From assembly GCF_030542965.1 (NCBI RefSeq), contig NZ_JAUAOA010000001.1, positions 310,001 through 374,000 on the forward strand: a stretch of 64,000 nucleotides of DNA. The letters run 5' to 3'. The position numbers and the translations under genes were made by a program. This DNA comes from Azotosporobacter soli. GTDB taxonomy: Bacteria; Bacillota; Negativicutes; SG130. Below are positions 17,338-25,103 of this stretch, one piece after another (the stretch's first letter is position 1; every line of letters starts with the position of its first letter). The notes under the pieces are model-generated. The model did no database searches, was not told the DNA's origin, and saw nothing but the letters and a program-made list of their open reading frames with translations.

Positions 17338-17562
17338 CTAAGCTTTTTCGATCTTTACATCTGGTTCAATGTTTTTGACAATCTTCATAGCTGCTTCAAC
17401 AACTCTTTCCATCTTTTCCCGCTCTGCTTCAATATTCATTTTGGTTGTCATGAAATTTACTGTAACTGATACTACATCCGGCAAATCACTAACCGCATTT
17501 TCGATTTTCGCAGCGCAGTTAGCACAATCAAGACCGATTAATTTAAACGTTTTTTTCATCAT
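17338..17562 (-). CDS. Stand-alone heavy-metal-associated (HMA) domain protein
   Basis: A 74-residue metallochaperone-like protein with the metal site in GLDCANCAAKIE (CxxC). It ends four bases before the ATPase gene and replaces the missing N-terminal HMA domain of that pump, so it probably delivers metal to it. The ribosome binding site GGAGG lies five bases before ATG 17562 and eight before ATG 17559; either may be used. A longer open frame upstream runs through the operator repeats and is not credible. Confidence 0.88.
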   Translation of the reverse strand: MMKKTFKLIGLDCANCAAKIENAVSDLPDVVSVTVNFMTTKMNIEAEREKMERVVEAAMKIVKNIEPDVKIEKA

Positions 17563-17579
17563 TACTTCCTCCATTTTTT

Positions 17580-17668
17580 GTTGAACATTGTTCAACGTTC
17601 TTTTTACAGTTGAACGATTGCTCAACTGTTGTTTTTTTATTATAGTTGAACAACCATTCAACTGTCAA
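17580..17668 (-). promoter_or_regulatory. Promoter with three tandem ArsR/SmtB operator palindromes
   Basis: Minus-strand promoter: TTGACA (17663-17668) and TATAAT (17639-17644) with an 18-bp spacer. Three inverted repeats follow a common pattern: GTTGAAC-ATT-GTTCAAC (17580-17596), ACAGTTGA...TCAACTGT (17606-17629) and AGTTGAA...TTCAACT (17644-17663). The third fills the spacer, so binding there should block RNA polymerase; the first touches the HMA leader. Confidence 0.8.
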
Positions 17669-17683
17669 TTATTTTTTTGTATT

Positions 17684-17712
17684 TTGACAAAGCTTTATAA
17701 GCCACCTATAAT
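17684..17712 (+). promoter_or_regulatory. Consensus promoter of the SmtB/CadC-like regulator
   Basis: TTGACA at 17684-17689 and TATAAT at 17707-17712 with an exact 17-bp spacer, 40 bases before the regulator's ATG. The operator repeats lie immediately upstream. Confidence 0.85.
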
Positions 17713-17751
17713 ACAATTAAAACACAAAGCAACCGTAAAGGATGATATTCT

Positions 17752-18111
17752 ATGGAACATAAAGATACTGACTGCGAGATTATTCATGCAGATGTTGTTG
17801 ATAGAGTCCGCGCGAAAATGCCTAAAGATATGATTTTAAATGAGGTATCTACTTTATTCAAAATTATGGGTGACAAAACGAGAAGTCATATACTCTGGGC
17901 ATTAGACCAAAATGAAATGTGTGTTTGTGACTTGGCGGCTTTACTTAACATGACCAAATCTGCAATATCCCATCAATTACGAATCCTTCGAGACGCGCAC
18001 CTAGTTCGATTTCATCGTGAAGGAAAAAATGTTTTTTATGTCCTTGATGATGATCACGTCAAAAACATTTTTGAAAAAGCATTCGAACATACCGTTGAAA
18101 AAAAACAATAA
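17752..18111 (+). CDS. ArsR/SmtB-family metal-responsive repressor
   Basis: A 119-residue winged-helix repressor carrying two known metal-site signatures. The alpha-3N type is represented by Cys57 and Cys59 in MCVCDL, with Cys8 in the N-terminal arm as in CadC. The alpha-5 type is complete: Asp100, His102, His113 and Glu116 in the spacing D-x-H-x10-H-x2-E. It should therefore sense Cd/Pb and Zn. The DNA-binding helix reads TKSAISHQLRILR. It is divergent from the HMA/ATPase operon, with three palindromic operators between. It ends at a 24-bp hairpin terminator. Confidence 0.92.
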   Translation: MEHKDTDCEIIHADVVDRVRAKMPKDMILNEVSTLFKIMGDKTRSHILWALDQNEMCVCDLAALLNMTKSAISHQLRILRDAHLVRFHREGKNVFYVLDDDHVKNIFEKAFEHTVEKKQ

Positions 18112-18112
18112 T

Positions 18113-18165
18113 CCTACATAAAATAAGTACGCGAACTATCTGTTCGCGTACTTATTTTATGTAGG
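18113..18165. terminator. 24-bp perfect hairpin terminator
   Basis: Bases 18113-18136 pair perfectly with 18142-18165 around a 5-nt loop. The stem is AT-rich at its base and GC-rich at the tip, and it follows the metal repressor stop codon by one base. Confidence 0.8.
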
Positions 18166-18183
18166 GAGTAAAACTTCTATAAA

Positions 18184-18250
18184 ATCGAGTAGGAGCTGAA
18201 TAATTAATTATTCAACGACCTCTCACACCACCCGGCATGCGACGAATAGT
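18184..18250 (-). mobile_element. Probable group II intron 3'-end relic
   Basis: Read on the minus strand the segment gives GCATGCCGGGTGGTGTGAGAG, then a TTGAATAATTAATTATTCA hairpin and CTCCTACTCGAT. This order resembles the end of domain V, domain VI and the 3' terminus of bacterial group II introns. The 5' half of domain V and any reverse transcriptase are absent, so at most a scar remains. The surrounding 18166-18445 shows no gene. Assignment is from memory of the motif. Confidence 0.45.
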
Positions 18251-18445
18251 TTAAGTGCAATATCCAGCTATCGGCAATACGCCACTCGCCTAGACGAGAA
18301 TTCGTCCATTCCCTGGCTTTTGGTTTTGGTATGACTTCTTTAAATTGAATTTTTCCCCTTTACGATCCTATATTTAGCATATGCTATAATAACCACAATG
18401 AACAAATTTCAAGTCCAACATTTCTTTTAAGTAACTCAAAAAATC

Positions 18446-18484
18446 AAATCAAACTCCCAACATTATCAAGGAGCTTGATTTTTT
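18446..18484 (+). terminator. Terminator-like hairpin upstream of the LysR gene
   Basis: ATCAAACTCC pairs with GGAGCTTGAT (one mismatch) and is followed by a run of T to 18484. It points in the direction of the LysR gene and ends 47 bases before its ATG, so it could be an attenuator or the end of a short RNA begun near the TATAAT at 18385-18390. Confidence 0.5.
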
Positions 18485-18531
18485 CGCTAATTTCTCTTCA
18501 AAACATAGTGAAACATTAAAGGAGAATATCT

Positions 18532-19452
18532 ATGAATCAACGCCAATTATTATATTTTTTAGAAGTATATCACCTAAAAAGCATAAAAAAAGCTGCTACT
18601 AAACTAATTATCTCGCCTCAAGGCATTAGCAAAACTATTTTGGCTTTAGAGCAAGAGCTTGATATATCATTGTTCACGCGTACTAAAAACGGTCTTGAAC
18701 CAACAAAACAAGCTATGGCCTTAAAACCACATGCCGAAAAAATTTTAGAAGAATTCTCTACTTTACAGGAAAAATCGTTCTTCACTCATACAAAAAAAGA
18801 TTTTCTAAAAATTCTTTCTACGCCAGGGGTACTAGAATATTTAACTGCAAATTTTATAAAAGATTTTCAAACGGCCCACCCTAAAATATTGCTAAATTTC
18901 ACTGAAACAACAGATAAAGCTGCTATCGCCGAATTAAACAACGGGGAAATAGATATGGCTATCCTCTCTGGCACTGTTGATACTACCATATTTTCTTGCC
19001 AATATCTTTTTAAGAATTATCATTGTTTCATTGTTAGTACAAAAAATCCACTTGCAAAAAAAGAAAAACTTTCTTTGCAAGATTTGAAAAATCAAGCCTT
19101 AATATTAAAAGGACGTGAACAGCCTTTTTATAATACTTATCAAAATCAGTTAATCAAAAACGGCATCCAGCCGAACATAATACTTGAAACAACCGTCAAC
19201 TCCATAATTGCCGACATTGCAGAACAGAATCTAGCAATTGGCGGTTCACTTGACTATATCGCCTTCAAAAACAAACGCCCGCATACTGTAATTCTCCCAA
19301 TGGATGACATTGATAATGTACATACAGTCTATCTTGCGGAAAAATACAATACCACTTTAAGTCCTCAATCACTTATTTTTAAAAATTTCTTATTAACTTG
19401 GCTCGAAAAACATCGTTCCAAATTATTTCATTGGAATATATTTACCCAATAA
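18532..19452 (+). CDS. LysR-family transcriptional regulator
   Basis: A 306-residue LysR protein. The N-terminal helix-turn-helix (about 1-60) reads YFLEVYHLKSIKKAATKL, then SPQGISKTILALEQEL and LFTRTKNGLEPT, close to the family consensus. The C-terminal half is a periplasmic-binding-like effector domain (about 90-300). The start is supported by AAAGGAG. It converges on a SnoaL-like gene that ends 17 bases away, so that gene is not in its operon. No divergent partner exists, hence the target is unclear. Codon use is strongly AT-rich relative to core genes, consistent with acquisition. Confidence 0.88.
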   Translation: MNQRQLLYFLEVYHLKSIKKAATKLIISPQGISKTILALEQELDISLFTRTKNGLEPTKQAMALKPHAEKILEEFSTLQEKSFFTHTKKDFLKILSTPGVLEYLTANFIKDFQTAHPKILLNFTETTDKAAIAELNNGEIDMAILSGTVDTTIFSCQYLFKNYHCFIVSTKNPLAKKEKLSLQDLKNQALILKGREQPFYNTYQNQLIKNGIQPNIILETTVNSIIADIAEQNLAIGGSLDYIAFKNKRPHTVILPMDDIDNVHTVYLAEKYNTTLSPQSLIFKNFLLTWLEKHRSKLFHWNIFTQ

Positions 19453-19469
19453 CTTATCTCTTTATAACT

Positions 19470-19895
19470 TTATTGTAGTGACAGTTCCTTTATGCCAAGC
19501 TGTTTGTAAATATCAAAACGATCATATTTAGCACGCTTTTCAATAATTTTACCATCTTTAAATTGCAACCAGGTCATAAACCCCATCCGCAGATGTTTAT
19601 TAGTTACTGTCATGCCGTGATACTTTTCGGTCTGCAAATCACCTTCAACAATAAGATATACTGCTACTCGATCACTTTCACCGATCATAAATTCAACTTC
19701 CATTTTAAAGTCGCCAAAGGGATCCATGTTAAGCCGTTCCAAATCTACAAATGATTTTGCACCAGACAAAACATTATCCACTTGCGGATAATAAACGAAG
19801 TCTCTATGGCACAGTTTTTCCACCTCATCATATTGTTTAGCTGCAATAGAATCATAAAACTTCTGCGCTATCTTTTTATTTTCTTCAACTGACAT
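19470..19895 (-). CDS. SnoaL-like (NTF2-fold) protein
   Basis: A 141-residue protein with the cone-shaped NTF2/SnoaL fold signature: an N-terminal helix pair (NKKIAQKFYDSIAAKQYDEV), then HRDFVYYPQ, and late strands in GMTVTNKHLRMGFMTWLQF and DGKIIEKRAKYD. Related proteins include ester cyclases and carboxymethyl-isomerase-like or binding proteins; no catalytic residues can be assigned with confidence. It lies tail-to-tail with the LysR regulator. It has an AGAGGA-type ribosome binding site. The physiological role is unknown. Confidence 0.75.
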   Translation of the reverse strand: MSVEENKKIAQKFYDSIAAKQYDEVEKLCHRDFVYYPQVDNVLSGAKSFVDLERLNMDPFGDFKMEVEFMIGESDRVAVYLIVEGDLQTEKYHGMTVTNKHLRMGFMTWLQFKDGKIIEKRAKYDRFDIYKQLGIKELSLQ

Positions 19896-20160
19896 AAAAA
19901 TCGTCCTCTCAAATCAATATTGTTATTTCTGTGGCCACATTTAATTTATACACCCAATCAATATCAACCAGCAAGCATATCTTTATATGATCAAAACAAC
20001 TAAATAGTTGCGGCAGACCGTATGCAAACTTTCACTCCATCACAAACCGTTCCATTCACTATCACTAGTGTAAACATCTCCTTTTCTCAGCCTCAGAACT
20101 TCGTAACATTTCAATTGTTTCGGTTACGATCTTGCTTTCATGTATTTCGGCCGAAATTCA

Positions 20161-20189
20161 TTGCTCGAAAACCTCTTTTCGGCTATAAT
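20161..20189 (+). promoter_or_regulatory. Promoter of the DUF4143 ATPase gene
   Basis: TTGCTC (20161-20166) and TATAAT (20184-20189) with 17 bp between. Just downstream lies the palindrome AAAGTTAAACTTT (about 20195-20207), a possible operator. This promoter is one reason to place the start codon at 20238 and not in the longer frame that runs upstream through it. Confidence 0.6.
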
Positions 20190-20237
20190 GTACAAAAGTT
20201 AAACTTTGGCCGACAAAAAAAAGAGGGGGGTGATCTC

Positions 20238-21467
20238 ATGAATTATATACATAGAGCAATGGAGCGTACTTTCCTTCGACTTAACAAGGAATTCCCAGCG
20301 TTGCTGCTTACCGGCCCAAGGCAGGTTGGCAAGACAACCATGCTAAAAAAACTAGCCGAAGAAGAGAACATCGGACGCGAGTATGTCACGCTGGACGATT
20401 TGACGGAGCGCCAGATGGCGAAGAATGATCCAAAGTTGTTCCTGCAAATTCATAAACCACCCGTTTTTATCGATGAGGTACAGTATGCACCGGAGCTGTT
20501 TACCTATATCAAAATACACGTTGATCAAAATCGACAGGCTGGCGACTTTTGGCTGACCGGTTCGCAGGTCTTCAAATTGATGGGTGGAATACAGGAATCG
20601 CTAGCCGGACGTGTCTGTCTGCTACATATGGCTCCCATGTCACAAGCGGAAATCTACGGTACTGCCACCGAGCCTTTTGTAGTCGATCTGGAACAATTGT
20701 CTCAGCGAATTAAGCGCCGCACTCCGGTTGATACGCCTGCACTATATGAGCGTATTTTCAAAGGCGGCATGCCCGCCCTTATCAGCGAACAGCACAGCGA
20801 CTTTCGCGCAGTGTATTCCAGCTATATCAGCACCTATATCGACCGGGACGTAAAAGAGCTTTCTGGCTCTATCGATTCGCTCAAGTTTATGGATTTCATC
20901 ACGGCAGCAGCCGCCCTGTGCAGTCAGATGCTTAACTACAAGACGATTGCTGACGCTGCTGGCATTGACCAGATTACCGCCAAAAACTGGCTGATGATTT
21001 TAGAAAAACTGGGGATCGTGTTTTATCTCCACCCTTATTCCAACAATATGCTGAAACGTATGGTAACGAAGCCCAAGCTTTATTTCTACGACTGCGGCTT
21101 GGTAGCCTACCTAACCAAATGGGGTAGCAGCGATACCCTGATGAACGGAGCCATGAGCGGTGCAATCCTCGAAAACTTTGTTGTCTCGGAGATTGTTAAG
21201 AGCTATCAGAATTGTGGCCGGGAAGCTTTTATTTACTACTACCGCGATAAAGACACTAAGGAAATTGATATTATCCTTGAAGACAGCGGCAAGCTATACC
21301 CTATGGAAATCAAAAAAACCGCCACTCCTCAACAGCAGCTTACTCGTGTGTTTGGCGTGATTGAAAAGGCCAGTTTAGAACGCGGCACAAGCGCCGTACT
21401 TTGTACAACTGATAGGCTGTCGGCATTTGACAGCCAAAATTTGATTGTTCCTATTTGGGGCATATAA
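20238..21467 (+). CDS. AAA-type ATPase with DUF4143 C-terminal domain
   Basis: A 409-residue ATPase of the AAA_14/DUF4143 group. The Walker A motif GPRQVGKT lies at 26-33, Walker B is in PPVFIDEVQ, and sensor-like TGSQ follows. The C-terminal DUF4143 part includes a winged-helix-like section (about 225-260) and a nuclease-like fold section with YYRDKDTKEIDIIL and PMEIKKT, resembling PD-(D/E)XK ends. The family is widespread, often horizontally transferred, and functionally undefined. The start is chosen for GAGGGGGGTGA just upstream. The gene is more GC-balanced than its neighbours and stands alone between a promoter and a terminator. Confidence 0.88.
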   Translation: MNYIHRAMERTFLRLNKEFPALLLTGPRQVGKTTMLKKLAEEENIGREYVTLDDLTERQMAKNDPKLFLQIHKPPVFIDEVQYAPELFTYIKIHVDQNRQAGDFWLTGSQVFKLMGGIQESLAGRVCLLHMAPMSQAEIYGTATEPFVVDLEQLSQRIKRRTPVDTPALYERIFKGGMPALISEQHSDFRAVYSSYISTYIDRDVKELSGSIDSLKFMDFITAAAALCSQMLNYKTIADAAGIDQITAKNWLMILEKLGIVFYLHPYSNNMLKRMVTKPKLYFYDCGLVAYLTKWGSSDTLMNGAMSGAILENFVVSEIVKSYQNCGREAFIYYYRDKDTKEIDIILEDSGKLYPMEIKKTATPQQQLTRVFGVIEKASLERGTSAVLCTTDRLSAFDSQNLIVPIWGI

Positions 21468-21472
21468 GCTAA

Positions 21473-21516
21473 AAATCCTTTGGTCATTGCTCCGTCAATG
21501 ATAAAAGGATTTTTTT
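21473..21516 (+). terminator. Intrinsic terminator of the DUF4143 gene
   Basis: AAATCCTTT (21473-21481) pairs with AAAGGATTT (21504-21512), with an inner TCATTG/CAATGA stem, followed by a run of T. Confidence 0.8.
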
Positions 21517-21550
21517 CTACCACCAACTAACACCAATAGACAACAAAAAA

Positions 21551-21607
21551 CCGAGACAAGGAAATTTCTTCCCGTCTCGGATGTCTTGTAAATGGCGGAG
21601 TGGGTGG
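21551..21607 (-). pseudogene. tRNA-Ser 3'-end remnant with its terminator
   Basis: On the minus strand CCACCCACTCCGCCA (21593-21607) equals the last 15 bases of tRNA-Ser(GCT) at 26026-26040. It is followed by a hairpin (CCGAGAC 21551-21557 with GTCTCGG 21574-21580) and TTTTTT, the same layout as the terminator after the intact tRNA. No tRNA body precedes it. It is either a lost tRNA-Ser gene or one half of an integration-generated repeat. Confidence 0.6.
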
Positions 21608-21669
21608 AAACGCCACTATTACCAGAATAACAACTTATTGAACATGCGTTTATGTTAGGAATGCCAATT

Positions 21670-22884
21670 TTACATTTTCAGTTTTTTCTTTACATGAAGT
21701 AACGCTTGATCCAAGTCACTGATAAGTTCTTCTGCCTCCTCAATTCCCACTGACAACCTAACCTGACCTTCGGCAATACCAACTGCCGCTCGTTCCTCTT
21801 TAGTCATAGAGGCATGGCTCATTGAAGCCGAGTGTTGAATAAGAGAGTCAACATTGCCGAGAGAAGTGGCTAGACTAATTAAATTAACATTGTCTATTAA
21901 CATGCGCCCTGCTTCAAAGCCTCCTCGAATGTTGAAACTCATCATCCCACCGAAATTTCTCATTTGCTTTTTAGCAATATCATAGCCTGGATGAGACCTT
22001 AATCCTGGGTATAATACTTTTTCAACCATATCATGATTATCTAAGAACTCAGCAATTTTTCTTGCATTAGCGCAATGCACGTCCATTCTGACACCTAACG
22101 TTTTAATTCCTTTAGACAGCGTCGCTGCATCTGATGGTGACATAATTCCACCCATCCATTTTAAAAAGTCATTATCCATGCTATGGATTAATTTCTTATT
22201 TCCAACGATCGCACCACCCAAAACGTCTCCATGACCGTTTAAGTATTTAGTTGTCGAATGTAAGACAATATCAGCCCCCAAAGACAGCGGCTGTTGCAAA
22301 TACGGTGTTGCAAAAGTGTTGTCAATGAAGAGTAGCGCACCTCTTTCGTGTGCTATTTCAGCTGCCCTTTTAATATCTGTAACTCCTAAAATCGGATTAC
22401 ATGGAGTTTCAATATAAATGACTTTTGTATTCCCTTTAATGAATTTTTTAATATTTTCAACACTTTCGCCAATCGTTGGCACCATTGTAGCTTCAATACC
22501 AAAGCGTGGTAAAATCTTTTTAATAAATCCATGGGTTCCTCCATAAATTGTATCTGCAGCAACTAAATGATCACCTGCACTTAATACTGCAAGCAGAGCC
22601 GTAGTGATAGCCCCCATTCCTGATGCCGCTACTAAACAGGCTTCTGCATTTTCTAGAGAAGCGATTTTCTCTTGCACTGCATGTACTGTTGGATTTCCAT
22701 ACCTTGTATACGCATAAACATTTTCTCTGTCACCATATCCCGCAAGAATTGCTTCATCTGCATTTTTCATGACAAATGTTGATGTCCGATAAACTGGTGC
22801 AACATGGGCTCCAGTAGTAGGGTCTGGTTTACTTCCGACATGAATTGCTCTTGCATTGAAACTCAGCTCTTTTTGACTCATCAT
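21670..22884 (-). CDS. Trans-sulfuration PLP enzyme (methionine gamma-lyase / cystathionine enzyme family)
   Basis: A 404-residue Cys/Met-metabolism PLP enzyme. The cofactor lysine is Lys213 in HSTTKYLNGHGD, the AASGMGAI stretch binds the phosphate, and the RYGNPT motif is present. Overall sequence resembles methionine gamma-lyases, which release methanethiol and 2-oxobutyrate. The cysteine characteristic of true methionine gamma-lyases, in YGCT, is glycine here (YGGTHGF, about 114-120). Cystathionine gamma-lyase or O-acetylhomoserine sulfhydrylase activity is therefore equally possible. It is preceded by GGAGGGG and divergent from an AraC-type regulator 255 bases away, which may control it. 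Confidence 0.85.
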   Translation of the reverse strand: MMSQKELSFNARAIHVGSKPDPTTGAHVAPVYRTSTFVMKNADEAILAGYGDRENVYAYTRYGNPTVHAVQEKIASLENAEACLVAASGMGAITTALLAVLSAGDHLVAADTIYGGTHGFIKKILPRFGIEATMVPTIGESVENIKKFIKGNTKVIYIETPCNPILGVTDIKRAAEIAHERGALLFIDNTFATPYLQQPLSLGADIVLHSTTKYLNGHGDVLGGAIVGNKKLIHSMDNDFLKWMGGIMSPSDAATLSKGIKTLGVRMDVHCANARKIAEFLDNHDMVEKVLYPGLRSHPGYDIAKKQMRNFGGMMSFNIRGGFEAGRMLIDNVNLISLATSLGNVDSLIQHSASMSHASMTKEERAAVGIAEGQVRLSVGIEEAEELISDLDQALLHVKKKLKM

Positions 22885-23139
22885 AACCCCTCCAAAAGAT
22901 ATTTACTCGCACAAACACAATGGCTACTCCTACTTTCAATCTACCTTTTTATAGTGTTCTATTAAGCAACATAAATTAACAGCTCTCCTTTTTTCGCATA
23001 TTTAGTTTTGTGTTTTTGTTATATTCATGAAAAATCAATCAAAAAGTTTTGCACATTCGTTGACCGCGATGAATTTTATTCTTAAAGTCAGTATAATTAA
23101 CTCAGAGTTATATTTGTTCCTTGAAAGGAGGAAAGTACT

Positions 23140-24390
23140 ATGTCTCCACGGAAAGTGGTGAACACAGTTTCAACTGATTTGAGTTCTTCCAAAATTCTGT
23201 CCGGCCTTTTTTTAGCAGAGAGTGGCTATTTCACTAAAAGAAAGACGTTTCAAGAGATTCTAGAAACAACTCATGAAATGCGTCTTTATTACTTAGTAAG
23301 TGGAAAAGGAGTTATTCACCTAGCTGGAAAAACGCATACTATTCAACAACATGATGTATTCTTTCAGCCAAAGTTCACACCGCTGCAATTAACGATTAAT
23401 TCTTCAGTTCCCGCCGAAATATGGTGGATTGACTTTTACGGGCCAGCAGTAGACAGTCTTATGAATAAATTGTCTATAACCAATACCCATCCCTTAATTA
23501 ACGGCATCTGTGAACCACGTTTTTTCCAGGAACTAAAAACCATCGTGATACACTATGATTATTTATCTGCTGCCGATGAACTTCACATTGCCAGTGGATT
23601 AAACAAAATCTTCGCCCTCTTGCTTGAATCGTGTTCATCTTCGCAATGGATAGCGGTACCTCATGATAATGAAAACATTTTATATACAGGCCACTGGAAA
23701 CCATGGCCAGCCCCTATTGGCGATGCACATGAAGAATATTATACGGCTATGCCTAAAGCATATGCTGAATACAATTTTTATGGCTCAGGTATTAAATGGC
23801 TTGGCACCGTGAATCACGATTGCGGTAAAGCAGATGTATTGATTGATGGAATCTACCAGACCACCGTAGATACATACAGTCCGGTGCGACTAACAAAACA
23901 ATTACTTTATATAAACAGTAAATTGAACTATGGACACCATATAATCAAAATTTTTTGCACTGGCACTAAAAATGATAAGTCCATCAATTGCGATATTGTT
24001 ATCGAAAGTTTTCAATACTTCTTGTCTTCCAGTTCTTTTGAAGGAAATGAAGGCGATTTGAATACAAGCACGCAGATGTGTCGAAAAGCTGTAGAACTTA
24101 TGAGATCCAGTGCACATAACATGACTGTAGATAAGTTAGCAAAAACATTGGGAGTAAGTCGTTCTTATCTCACAGTAAAATTCACCAATGAAGTCGGAGT
24201 TTCACCCTCGCAATTTTTAATTCAGATCCGTATGGAAAATGCTAAAAAGCTTTTAGCCGAAACAGACATGAATGTCAGTCAAGTAGCAAGCACCTTAGGC
24301 TATACTGATGTCTTTTACTTTTCCCGTTTATTCCGAAAGCGAGAAAATCTTACGCCCACTCAATATAAGAAGTTAACTCACAAAAAATAA
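23140..24390 (+). CDS. AraC-family regulator with inserted carbohydrate-binding-like domain
   Basis: A 416-residue AraC protein with three parts. Residues about 20-165 are a cupin-like arm (LVSGKGVIHLAGKTHTI). Residues about 315-412 are the double helix-turn-helix (LAKTLGVSRSYLTVKF, then VASTLGYTDVFYFSRLFRK). Between them, about 178-293, is a jelly-roll segment with YTGHWKPW, FYGSGIKWLGTV, KADVLIDGIYQTTVDTYS and YGHHIIKI. That pattern is normally seen in secreted galactose-binding-like modules of glycoside hydrolases. The regulator may therefore sense a sugar or glycan fragment through this module. It is divergent from the PLP lyase. GAAAGGAGG supports the start. Confidence 0.88.
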   Translation: MSPRKVVNTVSTDLSSSKILSGLFLAESGYFTKRKTFQEILETTHEMRLYYLVSGKGVIHLAGKTHTIQQHDVFFQPKFTPLQLTINSSVPAEIWWIDFYGPAVDSLMNKLSITNTHPLINGICEPRFFQELKTIVIHYDYLSAADELHIASGLNKIFALLLESCSSSQWIAVPHDNENILYTGHWKPWPAPIGDAHEEYYTAMPKAYAEYNFYGSGIKWLGTVNHDCGKADVLIDGIYQTTVDTYSPVRLTKQLLYINSKLNYGHHIIKIFCTGTKNDKSINCDIVIESFQYFLSSSSFEGNEGDLNTSTQMCRKAVELMRSSAHNMTVDKLAKTLGVSRSYLTVKFTNEVGVSPSQFLIQIRMENAKKLLAETDMNVSQVASTLGYTDVFYFSRLFRKRENLTPTQYKKLTHKK

Positions 24391-24524
24391 TCCCCTGTTC
24401 TCAAACTATAAATTCTGCTTTTCTTGCAGTATAGCAACCGCTTAGAATATTCTCCATAGAGCGATTGCTGATGCCATAGGTATATGTTTTGCAGTAATTG
24501 ATCCCATTAAGTCTTTTACGCACA

Positions 24525-24556
24525 AAATAGCCGTCTTCAATTGAAGATGGCTATTT
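24525..24556. terminator. Bidirectional hairpin terminator between AraC and the FMN-binding protein
   Basis: AAATAGCCGTCTTCAA pairs with TTGAAGATGGCTATTT (one non-Watson-Crick pair). It lies between convergent genes. Confidence 0.6.
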
Positions 24557-24588
24557 CTGTGTATTATTTCATAACGGAAATTTGTCTA

Positions 24589-25074
24589 TTATTTTTTAGC
24601 ATTAACGTATTCAATCGCTTCTTTGCCTGTCATATGTTCAATGTCAATGGCAATGACATATGTTTGCGTGCATCCGTTTATTTCTTCTTGTTTTCCTTCT
24701 TCAGGCTGGTCGCCTGCATACTTTTCAACTAAAGCTTTTAAACCGTCTCGCCATTCATTCCCTTCTGCGATTCTTGCTTTGCCAAAAACAATTACGCTAC
24801 GAAAATAAGTAGTGTACTTTTCACTTACTATCGTATCTTCATCGATTACTGAAAAAGACACCTTGGAATGCTTGTTAATCGAATCGATTTTATGTCCCGC
24901 TTTTGCTGAATGAAAATAAATTTTGCCATTGAAATAAACATAACTAACTGGAATGGCATAAGGATAATCTTCATCTCCTAAGCACGCTAAGACTCCATTT
25001 GTACACCGACCCAGCACAGCAATCGTGTCTTCCATAGATAACAATTGCTTCCCTCTTCTCATTGTTCTAAACAC
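24589..25074 (-). CDS. Pyridoxamine 5'-phosphate oxidase-fold (NimA-like) flavoprotein
   Basis: A 161-residue FMN-binding split-barrel protein related to nitroimidazole-resistance NimA proteins. The start is set at GTG 25074, giving MFRTMRRGKQ, which matches the usual FREMRR-type beginning; GGGAGG lies nine bases upstream. The core motif YPYAIPVSYVYFNGKIYFHSA is typical, as is SVIVFGKARI. It is the third gene after two SMR transporters controlled by a guanidine riboswitch and starts about 30 bases after the second one, so it is probably cotranscribed. Its substrate is unknown; a flavin reductase or binding role is likely. Confidence 0.85.
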   Translation of the reverse strand: MFRTMRRGKQLLSMEDTIAVLGRCTNGVLACLGDEDYPYAIPVSYVYFNGKIYFHSAKAGHKIDSINKHSKVSFSVIDEDTIVSEKYTTYFRSVIVFGKARIAEGNEWRDGLKALVEKYAGDQPEEGKQEEINGCTQTYVIAIDIEHMTGKEAIEYVNAKK

Positions 25075-25103
25075 TTTTCGTTTCCTCCCTTTCATCATAG
25101 CCA

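Noticed and set aside
17563-17661. Upstream extension of the HMA protein
   Set aside because: It crosses the operator palindromes and the operon promoter.
20022-20237. Extension of the DUF4143 ATPase to an upstream ATG
   Set aside because: The extra 72 codons run through a -35/-10 promoter; the GAGGGGGG-preceded ATG at 20238 is better.
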